NCBI RefSeq assembly: GCF_003349955.1
Contig: NZ_QLKQ01000010.1
Location: 52,611-116,610, forward strand
Length of the DNA stretch: 64,000 nt
Source of the DNA: Azospirillum brasilense
GTDB lineage: Bacteria; Pseudomonadota; Alphaproteobacteria; Azospirillales; Azospirillaceae
Direction of reading: 5' to 3'
Part shown: positions 8,760 through 15,903 of the stretch, in pieces
Position numbering within the stretch: the first letter of the stretch is position 1
Layout: the number at the start of each line of letters is the position of its first letter
Program-made: the position numbers and the translations under genes
Notes under the pieces: model-generated
The model's database searches: none
What the model was told of the DNA's origin: nothing
Seen by the model: only the letters and a program-made list of their open reading frames with translations

Positions 8760-9087
8760 CCGCGCCCGCCGCAAGGCGGACGTGATCCAAACTTAGCAAA
8801 CCAAACAGCGACGATTCCGTTTTCCCCTGTCGCACGATCGGGGCCGATGGTGCGACGGAACAGCGGCGGCACAGCGCCGTGCGCCCCGCTGGGCCCTTTC
8901 CCTCCTCTTTTTCAGCCTCGCCGAAAAAGTCCGCCAGCTTTTCCGTTCCCGTCCGTGGATAGCCACAGAACGGGACAACGCTCCGCCCTGCGGCGCCTCC
9001 TCCCGGACCACACGCTGGATCATCACGCCGAAACGGACGCGGAGTCCCCGATTCCCGCGACGGGGAGGCTGCATCCCGGAGGCCGCC
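8760..9087 (+). other. Intergenic region before the flagellar cluster, no gene recognised
   Basis: These 328 bp separate the deacylase from flgD. Open frames crossing it (for example 8847-9098) have no recognisable protein character. It presumably carries the promoter of the hook genes. I looked for sigma-54 (TGGC-N-TTGC) and sigma-28-type (TAAA, GCCGAT) elements and found no convincing match. Confidence 0.4.
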
Positions 9088-9747
9088 ATGCAGGTTGACT
9101 CGCTCAGCTCCTCGACCGTCACGACCACCTCGTCCGCCAAAAGCTCCTCGGCCTCGCTGGCCGGCAGCTACCAGTCCTTCCTGACGCTGCTGTTGAAGCA
9201 GCTTGAGGTGCAGGACCCGACCAACCCGGTGGACACCGCCCAGTACACCAGCCAGCTCGTGCAGCTCTCCTCGCTGGAGCAGCAGATGTCCATGAGCGAC
9301 AAGCTGGACGAGCTGACCTCGGCGGTGCAGGCGCTGGGAACCGGCAGTTCGGCGCTGGGCTATCTCGGGCGGACGGTGACGGCGGAGGGCGACACGACCG
9401 CCCTGCAGAACGGCGCGGCGAACTGGGAATATTCGCTGAACAGCGAGGCCGCGTCGGTCACCCTGACGGTGCGCGACGAGGACGGGGCCATCGTCTACCA
9501 GGACAGCGGCGCCACCGGCCAGGGCAGCCATTCCTTCACCTGGGACGGCACGGGGCGCGACGGCGCGGTCCACACGTCGGGCACCTACAGCCTGACCGTC
9601 ACCGCGCTGGACTCCAGCAAGGCCGCCGTCGCCACCGAGACGCGGATCAAGGGCACGGTCACCTCCGTGGACACCTCCGGCACCAGCGCGGCGCTGGGCA
9701 TCGGCGGCGTCAGCGTGCCCGCCGACGACGTGCTGTCGTTGAGCTGA
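9088..9747 (+). CDS. flgD: Flagellar hook capping (scaffolding) protein FlgD
   Basis: This 219-residue protein is the cap on which hook subunits assemble and is discarded after the hook is complete. The conserved FlgD N-terminus is obvious: YQSFLTLLLKQLEVQDPTNP followed by SLEQQMSMSDKLDEL. The later part contains the tandem beta domains, with a FTWDGTGRDGA segment typical of the FlgD FLG domain and ending in a short C-terminal strand. GGAGG at 9077-9081 supports the start. It heads a co-directional hook-filament cluster and is followed 60 bp later by flgE, the usual order. Confidence 0.93.
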   Translation: MQVDSLSSSTVTTTSSAKSSSASLAGSYQSFLTLLLKQLEVQDPTNPVDTAQYTSQLVQLSSLEQQMSMSDKLDELTSAVQALGTGSSALGYLGRTVTAEGDTTALQNGAANWEYSLNSEAASVTLTVRDEDGAIVYQDSGATGQGSHSFTWDGTGRDGAVHTSGTYSLTVTALDSSKAAVATETRIKGTVTSVDTSGTSAALGIGGVSVPADDVLSLS

Positions 9748-9807
9748 GCCGCCGCCCCTTCCCGGCCTCCTCCCAGCCCTCTCCCCTTTCTTGCGACAGG
9801 TGCGACG

Positions 9808-11118
9808 ATGAGCATCACCAGCGCGATGTACAGCGCCACGTCCGGCCTGATGGCGCAGAGCAAGGCGCTCGCCTCCATCTCCAGCAACATCGCCAATTCC
9901 AGCACGACCGGCTTCAAGAGCACCGGGACGAACTTCAACTCCTACATCAACAAGACCTCGACCATCGACGAGCAGACCGGCGGCGTGCTCGCCACCACCT
10001 ACCGCAACATCAGCGCGCAGGGCGAGATCCAGTCCTCGTCGGTCTCCACCAACATGGCGATCAACGGCGAGGGCTTCTTCGTGGTGTCGGAGGAGACGGC
10101 GGACGGCACCGTCGCCTTCACCCGCAACGGCTCCTTCTCCACCGACGCCCAGGGCTACCTGTCGAACAGCGAGGGCTACTATCTCTACGGCTGGGCGCTG
10201 AACGCCAACGGCACCGTCGCCGCCGGCAACAAGGGATCGGTGGACAGCCTCGTCCCGGTCAACGTCGCCAACATCAAAGGCACGCCCAAGGCGACCTCGA
10301 CCATGGGCATCGACGCCAACCTGCCCTCGGACGCGGACACCGGCGACAGCTTCACCACCGACATGGAGATGTTCGACAGCCTGGGCGTCAGCCACTCCAT
10401 CACCCTGAGCTGGACCAAGACCGGCGAGAACACGTGGGAGCTGGACGCCTCCGACCCCGTCCTGTCCTCCGACGCCACCCGGACCACCGGCACCATCGCG
10501 GGGTTCCCCATCCAGCTCTCCTTCAACACCGACGGCACGCTGGCCTCCGCCGCCACGGTGGCCGCAGACGGCACGACGACCCCCGCCGACCTGTCCGCCC
10601 TCTCCTTCACCGTCGACGGATGGACCACCGGGGCCGGCGGCAGCGCGGTCGCGCTGAACCTCGGCACCGCCAACAGCAACAACGGCCTGACGCAGCACGC
10701 GTCGGGCGACAGCACGCCCTCGGTCAGCGTCGAGACCACGACGCAGAACGGCTACAAGCCCGGCTCCCTGACCGGCACGACCATCGGCAAGGACGGCATC
10801 GTCCGCGCCGTCTTCGACAACGGCGAGACGCGGGCGATCTACCAGATCCCCATCGCCACCTTCGCCAACGCCGACGGGCTGGAAAGCGTCACCGGCACCA
10901 CCTTCACCCAGACGGCGGAGGCCGGTCAGTACCAGCTCCGCACGGCGGGCGACGCCAAGGCCGGGACGGTGACGGCGGGCGCTCTGGAAAGCTCCACCGT
11001 CGAGCTGACCGACGAGTTCAGCCGCATGATCGTCGCCCAGCAGGCCTATTCCGCCGCCTCCAAGGTCATCACGACCTCGCAGGACATGATGGACACGCTG
11101 ATCGCCATGAAGCGCTGA
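9808..11118 (+). CDS. flgE: Flagellar hook protein FlgE
   Basis: This 436-residue protein is the subunit of the flagellar hook. The N-terminal axial domain (MSITSAMYSATSGLMAQSKA, then SSNIANSSTTGFKSTGTNF) and the C-terminal axial domain (SRMIVAQQAYSAASKVITTSQDMMDTLI) are textbook flagellar rod/hook signatures, with D1 and D2 hook domains between. The length is within the normal FlgE range. It lies directly downstream of flgD. The ribosome-binding site is weak (CAGGTG), so coupling to flgD translation is possible. Confidence 0.95.
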   Translation: MSITSAMYSATSGLMAQSKALASISSNIANSSTTGFKSTGTNFNSYINKTSTIDEQTGGVLATTYRNISAQGEIQSSSVSTNMAINGEGFFVVSEETADGTVAFTRNGSFSTDAQGYLSNSEGYYLYGWALNANGTVAAGNKGSVDSLVPVNVANIKGTPKATSTMGIDANLPSDADTGDSFTTDMEMFDSLGVSHSITLSWTKTGENTWELDASDPVLSSDATRTTGTIAGFPIQLSFNTDGTLASAATVAADGTTTPADLSALSFTVDGWTTGAGGSAVALNLGTANSNNGLTQHASGDSTPSVSVETTTQNGYKPGSLTGTTIGKDGIVRAVFDNGETRAIYQIPIATFANADGLESVTGTTFTQTAEAGQYQLRTAGDAKAGTVTAGALESSTVELTDEFSRMIVAQQAYSAASKVITTSQDMMDTLIAMKR

Positions 11119-11129
11119 CGGTGACGGCC

Positions 11130-11387
11130 ATGCACCCGCCGCAACCGCTTCTCGACGGCGAAGCCGCTCTGGACGCCGAGCTGCGCCGCCTCGCCCGGCG
11201 GGTGGAGCGTCACCGGTCCCAGCCGGTCCCGGTCCCGGCGGAGCGCCTCGCGCTGATCGACGACCTGCTGGGCCTGCGGGCGCGCATCGCCACGGCGCGG
11301 GCCGCGGTGCAGGCGGCGATCCGCCAGACCGGCTGCGCCCAGCGCGCCGCCACCGCCTACCGCCGCACCGGCGCCCTGCGCGGCTGA
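11130..11387 (+). CDS. Small Arg/Ala-rich protein of the flagellar cluster
   Basis: This 85-residue frame starts 11 bp past flgE (an alternative GTG is at 11121) and ends just before a palindromic repeat. It is rich in Arg, Ala and Leu, is predicted by eye to be mainly helical (a RLALIDDLLGLRARIATARAA-like stretch), and has no signal peptide or membrane span. No family is recognised. Its position between flgE and the chaperone-like gene suggests a small cytoplasmic flagellar helper, but this rests on context only. Confidence 0.5.
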   Translation: MHPPQPLLDGEAALDAELRRLARRVERHRSQPVPVPAERLALIDDLLGLRARIATARAAVQAAIRQTGCAQRAATAYRRTGALRG

Positions 11388-11421
11388 CGCCTCCAAGGAT
11401 GCCCGCATTCGCCCTTCCCAA

Positions 11422-11538
11422 CCCTCTCCCCTCTGGGGAGAGGGTGGCCCGGAGGGCCGGTGAGGGGGTTGCGCGCGATGGTACGTCCGGCAAAAGCTCA
11501 ACCCCCTCACCCTAACCCTCTCCCCAGAGGGGAGAGGG
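11422..11538 (+). repeat. 117-bp palindromic repeat element, copy 1
   Basis: Each end is itself a hairpin: CCCTCTCCCC-TCT-GGGGAGAGGG at 11422-11444 and CCCTCTCCCC-AGA-GGGGAGAGGG at 11516-11538. Inside them lie GGTGAGGGGGTT (11459-11470) and its complement (11500-11511), so the whole unit is a large inverted repeat around a 29-nt centre. A second copy of exactly the same length, in reverse orientation, is at 15765-15881. It lies between the small post-flgE gene and the FlgN-like gene and could also act as a processing or termination structure. Confidence 0.85.
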
Positions 11539-11558
11539 AACACATCAAGGAGACCGCC

Positions 11559-12008
11559 ATGCTCCCCACCCCGCATGTCCCGTCTACCGCCGCCCGCCCG
11601 GACCCGGTGGCGGTCATCGCCCGCTTCGTCGCGGAGTTGGAAGACCACGCGGAGCGCGCCGCCAGCGCCGCGCGGGAGGGGCGCGCGGTGGACGCCCTGC
11701 GGGCGGCCGGCGCCATGCAAATGCTCCTGCACAGCCAGACCGGAACGCTGCGCGACGCGCTGGCCGCGGCGCAGAGCAAGCGCGTGCCGCTGGAAACCCG
11801 GCTGGCGGTGCGCAAGGCGCTGGACCGCGCGCTGGCCCCGCTCGGCCGGTCGGTGCGCGCGCTGGAGGCGCAGGCCAAGGCCCGGCAGGCCCGGCAGGCG
11901 GCCATCGGCGCCGCGCTGCGCGCCGCCGCCTCCGTCTCCGCCCCGGCGCGCTCCTACGCGGCGCTCGGCCGGATGGCGGGGGCGAAGCACTTCGCCGTCA
12001 CCGCCTGA
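11559..12008 (+). CDS. Helical protein upstream of flgK, possible FlgN-like export chaperone
   Basis: This 149-residue protein is almost entirely helical and Ala/Arg-rich, with heptad-like stretches (VAELEDHAERAASAAREGRA; RSVRALEAQAKARQARQA). It has no signal peptide. Size, composition and position immediately upstream of flgK match FlgN, the cytoplasmic chaperone for FlgK and FlgL, but FlgN proteins are too divergent to confirm by eye. The ATG at 11559 follows AAGGAGA at 11547-11553. A longer frame starting at 11460 would translate the palindromic repeat and is rejected. Confidence 0.5.
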   Translation: MLPTPHVPSTAARPDPVAVIARFVAELEDHAERAASAAREGRAVDALRAAGAMQMLLHSQTGTLRDALAAAQSKRVPLETRLAVRKALDRALAPLGRSVRALEAQAKARQARQAAIGAALRAAASVSAPARSYAALGRMAGAKHFAVTA

Positions 12009-12030
12009 CCCACCGCACAGGAGAGCCATC

Positions 12031-13752
12031 ATGTCCCTGCGCGTCGCCGGCAGCATCGCCACCTCCGCGCTGCGCACCAACGAGGTGGGCATGGCGGTCG
12101 CCTCGGCCAACGTCGCCAACGCCGGCACGGAGGGCTACACCCGCAAGACCGCCAAGCCGACGGCGAGCGACACCGCCGTCGGCTTCACCGGGGTGGACGT
12201 CGTCGGCATCGGCAGCACGGTGGACCGCTACCTGCTGACGTCGCTGGTGTCGGCGCAGTCCGGGCTGGGCCTCAGCCGGACGGTCAGCGACTATCTGGAC
12301 CGCTTCCAGGAGCGGCTGGGCGCCACCACTTCCGCATCGTCGCTCGGTTCGGTCATCGACACGCTGGGCGAAACCATGGCCACGCTGGCGACCTCCCCGG
12401 AGAGCGGCAGCGCCAAGGCGGCGGCGGTGGACGACCTGACCGCGGTGGCCGAAACCCTGCGCTCCACCGCCAAGGCGGTGCAGGACCTGCGCGGCGAGGC
12501 CGACCACGCCATCGCCGACACGGTGACCCGCATCAACGGCACGCTCGACAAGCTGAAGGACCTGAACGACCGCATCCAGACCGGCAAGGCGCTCGGCCAG
12601 GACACCGGCGACCTGGAGGACCAGCGCAACACCGCCCTGAAGAGCCTCGCCGGGGACATCGACATCCGCTACCAGACCGACGCCAACGGCATGGTCCGGG
12701 TCTCCACCGCCTCCGGCACGTCGCTGCTGGACTCCGCGGTGCACCGGCTGTCCTACACGCCCGCATCCACGGTCGGCGCCGGGACGAGCTTTGGCCCGAT
12801 CACCATCGACGGCAAGGACGTCACCGCCTCCGTCGCCTCGGGCACGCTGGGCGGGCTGATCCAGGTCCGCGACAGGGACCTGCCGGCGCAGCAAGCCCGG
12901 CTGGACGAGCTGGCCCTGACGCTGAAGGACACGCTGAACGGCATCCACAACCAGGGCACCGCCTTTCCCCCGCCCAACGCGCTGACCGGCACGGCCACGG
13001 CCGCCGGAACGGACGCGCTGAACGGCAACGGCACGCTGCGCGTCGCCGTCACAGCGGCGGACGGCACGGCGGTGGAAGTTCTGGACCTCGACCTCTCCGC
13101 CTACGCCACCGTGCAGGACGCGGTGGACGCCATCGACGCCATGGATTCGCTCTCGGCCCATCTCGACGCCCAGGGGCGGCTGGTCATCCAGGCCGACGAC
13201 GCCGCGAACGGCGTGGCGTTGGGCGGCGATGGCACCGTGGGGGCGGACGGCAAGGGCTTCTCCGCCCGCTTCGGGCTGAACGACCTGCTGACCGGCACCA
13301 GCGCCGCCGACCTGAAGGTGAGCGACGTGATCGCTCAGGACAGCGGGCGTCTGGCGACCGGCGCGCTCTCCACCGCCGCCACGCTGGCCGCCGGCGGATC
13401 GGCGCTGTCCGCGGGGGAGGGCTCGGTGGCGCAGGCGCTGAAGACGGCCTTCTCCGGGGCGCAGTCCTTCGACACGGCGGGCGGCCTGTCCGGTCGGATG
13501 GGCACCTTCTCCCAGTATGCGGGCGCCATCATCCAGGGGGCGGCGACCGCCGCCTCCCGCGCCGCCACCGCCTACGAGGACCAGGACTCCTACGCCAGCG
13601 GGCTGGAGTCGGCGATGGCCTCGCAGAGCGGTGTGAACGTCAACGAGGAAACCGCCGCGATCAGCAACCTGCAATCCGCCTATCAGGCCGCCGCCGCGGT
13701 CATGAAGGCGGTGCAGGAGATGTTCGACACGGCGCTGAATTTGGTCCGCTAA
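12031..13752 (+). CDS. flgK: Flagellar hook-associated protein 1 FlgK
   Basis: This 573-residue protein forms the first hook-filament junction zone. The N-terminus (LRVAGSIATSALRTNEVGMAVASANVANAGTEGYTRK) and C-terminus (SGVNVNEETAAISNLQSAYQAAAAVMKAVQEMFDTALNL) are typical FlgK axial domains. A coiled region with VDDLTAVAETL and DLNDRIQTGKALGQDTGDLEDQR, characteristic of FlgK, lies at about 130-210. GGAGAG at 12020-12025 supports the start at 12031; an earlier frame start at 11575 lies in the preceding gene. The stop codon overlaps the first palindrome of the hairpin chain that separates it from flgL. Confidence 0.94.
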   Translation: MSLRVAGSIATSALRTNEVGMAVASANVANAGTEGYTRKTAKPTASDTAVGFTGVDVVGIGSTVDRYLLTSLVSAQSGLGLSRTVSDYLDRFQERLGATTSASSLGSVIDTLGETMATLATSPESGSAKAAAVDDLTAVAETLRSTAKAVQDLRGEADHAIADTVTRINGTLDKLKDLNDRIQTGKALGQDTGDLEDQRNTALKSLAGDIDIRYQTDANGMVRVSTASGTSLLDSAVHRLSYTPASTVGAGTSFGPITIDGKDVTASVASGTLGGLIQVRDRDLPAQQARLDELALTLKDTLNGIHNQGTAFPPPNALTGTATAAGTDALNGNGTLRVAVTAADGTAVEVLDLDLSAYATVQDAVDAIDAMDSLSAHLDAQGRLVIQADDAANGVALGGDGTVGADGKGFSARFGLNDLLTGTSAADLKVSDVIAQDSGRLATGALSTAATLAAGGSALSAGEGSVAQALKTAFSGAQSFDTAGGLSGRMGTFSQYAGAIIQGAATAASRAATAYEDQDSYASGLESAMASQSGVNVNEETAAISNLQSAYQAAAAVMKAVQEMFDTALNLVR

Positions 13753-13870
13753 AGCGGATTGCAATCCGCTTTGGACCGCGACTGCGGTCCCGGTCGCGCA
13801 TGCGACCGGAGCCCGCCTCTCGCGGGAACTGTGTTCCCGCTGGCGGCAGGCGGATGCCGCTGGCATCCGC
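13751..13870 (+). repeat. Chain of consecutive palindromes between flgK and flgL
   Basis: Six back-to-back inverted repeats occupy 120 bp: a perfect 22-bp palindrome at 13751-13772; a 7-bp stem with 4-nt loop at 13773-13790; a 7-bp stem with GCAT loop at 13791-13808; CCCGC-N5-GCGGG at 13812-13826; an 8-bp stem with 3-nt loop at 13822-13840; and a 9-bp stem with 3-nt loop at 13850-13870. Two of them share the arm at 13822-13826, so alternative folds compete. It resembles a REP-type extragenic element or a strong mRNA-processing structure. Confidence 0.8.
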
Positions 13871-13908
13871 CGAGAGCCGGCGCATGAGGCATATGAAAGG
13901 GAGCCGGC

Positions 13909-14814
13909 ATGGAACGGATCGCGACCTTCAACCACCAGAACCAGCTCGTCCGCTACATGCTGGCGGCGGAGTCGCAGGTGGCCGCCGCCCAGGTGCAGGC
14001 GGCAACCCGCGAGGCGTCGGTCGATTACAAGGGCATCGCCGGCGACAGCGGGCGTCTCGTCAACCTGGAGAGCCACTACCGCCGCTCCGAGCGCTACGTC
14101 GACGAGGGGGAGGTGGTCAACGGCCGCATCCAGACCATGCACGACGCCGTGGGTGGAATGATCGACCTCGCCAACCGGGTGCGCAGCCTCGTCGCCAGCC
14201 TCCAGGGGGCCGGCAGCGGCGCCGCGGATGGCATCAAAAGCGAGGCGCAGGCCCTGATGACGGAGTTCGCCGGATTGCTGAACACCCAGCAGGAAGGCCG
14301 CTACCTGTTCGCCGGGGGTCGCACCGACCGCGCGGCGGTGTCGCTGGACGGCCTGCCGGCGGCGACCAGCCCCTCCGCCGCCGACACGACCTATTACAAG
14401 GGCGACGGCAGCGTCTCCTACTTCCAGGCCGCCGACGACCTGATCGTCCAGTACGGCGTCACCGCCGACGACCCGTCCATCGAGAAGGCGCTGCGCTCCA
14501 TCAGCCTGATCGCCAACATGCCCACGAACCCGGTGGACAGCGCCCTGGTGGACGAGGCGTCCGACCTCGCCGACGCGGCGGCGGACGGGCTGACCGTGGT
14601 GCAGACCAAGCTCGGCTCCGCCTCCGCCACGCTGGAGCGGACCATCGACCGCCACCTGGAGGAGCAGCTCGTCCTCCAGACCCACGTCGAGGACATCCGC
14701 AACATCGACCTCGCGGAGGCGACGACGCGGCTGTCGCAGCTTCAGGCCAATCTGGAATCGACCTTGAGCCTGATGAAGATCCTCCAGCAGACCAAGCTCA
14801 GCGATTTCCTCTGA
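13909..14814 (+). CDS. flgL: Flagellar hook-associated protein 3 FlgL
   Basis: This 301-residue protein is the second junction protein between hook and filament. It is flagellin-like at both ends: the N-terminal half has long helices (MLAAESQVAAAQVQAATREASVDYKGIAGD) and the C-terminus reads LAEATTRLSQLQANLESTLSLMKILQQTKLSDFL, typical of FlgL. The middle contains LNTQQEGRYLFAGGRTD, a characteristic FlgL segment. AAAGGGAG upstream supports the start. It follows flgK after the hairpin chain, so its translation or stability may be set apart from flgK by that structure. Confidence 0.92.
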   Translation: MERIATFNHQNQLVRYMLAAESQVAAAQVQAATREASVDYKGIAGDSGRLVNLESHYRRSERYVDEGEVVNGRIQTMHDAVGGMIDLANRVRSLVASLQGAGSGAADGIKSEAQALMTEFAGLLNTQQEGRYLFAGGRTDRAAVSLDGLPAATSPSAADTTYYKGDGSVSYFQAADDLIVQYGVTADDPSIEKALRSISLIANMPTNPVDSALVDEASDLADAAADGLTVVQTKLGSASATLERTIDRHLEEQLVLQTHVEDIRNIDLAEATTRLSQLQANLESTLSLMKILQQTKLSDFL

Positions 14815-14920
14815 CCGAAAAATTCCGCGCCAGCTTTCGCCGCGCCGGCCGTGAGACGCACTGAGGGCTGATGCACAGGCGGCCCCACCATCCGATCAGG
14901 CTCCGACCAGGAGGCACATC

Positions 14921-15745
14921 ATGCCCGTCATCTCCACCAACACGGCGGCGAACTCCGCGCTGCGCTACCTGAACATCAACTCCGAGAACCAGGCGAGCTC
15001 GGTTTCCAAGATCGCCAGCGGCTCGCGCATCACCAAGGCGTCGGACGACGCGGCGGGCTTGGCCGTCGGCACCTCGCTGACCTCCGACATCACGGTGCTG
15101 AAGCAGGCGGCGACCAACGCCTCGCACGGCTCCTCGATCCTTCAGGCGGCGGACGGCGGCATGTCCCGCGTCTCCGACATCGTGCAGCGCATGCGCTCGC
15201 TGGCCACCCAGTCGCTGTCCGGCGCCGTCACCGACACCGAGCGCGGCTATCTGGACGCCGAGTTCCAGCAGCTCATCGAAGAGATCGACGGCATCACGTC
15301 GGGCACCCGCTTCAACGACGACCCGCTGCTGGACGGCAACGGCGCCTGGGCCAACGGTGTGGATTTCCGCGTGGGCACGGAAAGCACGGACAAGATCACC
15401 GTCACCATCGCCAACGTGAACGCGACCGGGCTCGCCATCAACGCGCTGGACGTCGGCACCTCCGCCACGGCGAGCGCCGCGCTGACCGCGCTTGACACGG
15501 CGGTGACCACGCTGTCGAGCGCGCGGGCCGACGTGGGCGCCCTGATCTCCCGCTTCGAGTTCCGCGGCCAGGTGCTGGACACCTCCATCGAGAACACCGA
15601 GGCGGCGCAGTCGGCGATCATGGACGTGGACGTCGCCGCCGAGCAGGCGGAGCTGGCCTCGACCAAGGTGCTGACCCAGGCGGCCATCGCCGTGCTGTCC
15701 CAGGCCAACGAGATGCCGCAGAACCTGCTGTCGCTGCTGCGGTAA
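14921..15745 (+). CDS. fliC: Flagellin, short lateral-type
   Basis: This 274-residue protein is a minimal flagellin with only the D0/D1 filament-core domains: N-terminus NTAANSALRYLNINSENQASSVSKIASGSRITKASDDAAG, C-terminus AAEQAELASTKVLTQAAIAVLSQANEMPQNLLSLLR. The short variable region means almost no D2/D3 surface domain, as in lateral flagellins of Azospirillum-type bacteria rather than large glycosylated polar flagellins. The ATG follows AGGAGG. The 106-bp upstream gap probably carries its own promoter, although no clear sigma-28 element was found. It sits between flgL and a repeat copy followed by fliD. Confidence 0.94.
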   Translation: MPVISTNTAANSALRYLNINSENQASSVSKIASGSRITKASDDAAGLAVGTSLTSDITVLKQAATNASHGSSILQAADGGMSRVSDIVQRMRSLATQSLSGAVTDTERGYLDAEFQQLIEEIDGITSGTRFNDDPLLDGNGAWANGVDFRVGTESTDKITVTIANVNATGLAINALDVGTSATASAALTALDTAVTTLSSARADVGALISRFEFRGQVLDTSIENTEAAQSAIMDVDVAAEQAELASTKVLTQAAIAVLSQANEMPQNLLSLLR

Positions 15746-15764
15746 GGCTGTCTACCCACTCCTT

Positions 15765-15881
15765 CCCTCTCCCCTCCGGGGAGAGGGTTAGGGTGAGGGG
15801 GTTGGGCTGTCGCCGAACGCACCGCCACGCACGACCCCCTCACCGGCCCTTTGGGCCACCCTCTCCCCAGAGGGGAGAGGG
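15765..15881 (-). repeat. 117-bp palindromic repeat element, copy 2 (inverted relative to copy 1)
   Basis: Terminal hairpins lie at 15765-15787 (TCC loop) and 15859-15881 (AGA loop), with inner GGTGAGGGGGTT (15792-15803) and complement around a 29-nt centre. Read in reverse it aligns with copy 1 along its full length; the 29-nt centres match at about 20 positions, mostly differing by transitions. It lies between the flagellin gene and fliD. Confidence 0.85.
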
Positions 15882-15903
15882 CTTCCCGCCCCCGGAGACC
15901 CGC

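Noticed and set aside
8760..9087. Sigma-54 or sigma-28 promoter upstream of flgD
   Set aside because: No TGGC/TTGC pair at the required spacing and no TAAA/GCCGAT-type element could be found, so no promoter class is claimed.
14815..14920. Sigma-28 promoter for the flagellin gene
   Set aside because: Only a weak CCGATC-like box exists near 14894 without a matching upstream element.
11422..15881. CRISPR array or insertion sequence based on the repeated palindromes in the flagellar cluster
   Set aside because: There are only two copies, in opposite orientation and 4.2 kb apart, without spacers, transposase or target-site duplication, so this is neither a CRISPR array nor an insertion sequence.
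15793..15903. Upstream start for fliD reading PPHRPFGPPSPQRGEG
   Set aside because: That peptide is translation of the 117-bp repeat; the conserved FliD N-terminus starts at 15904 after a ribosome site.
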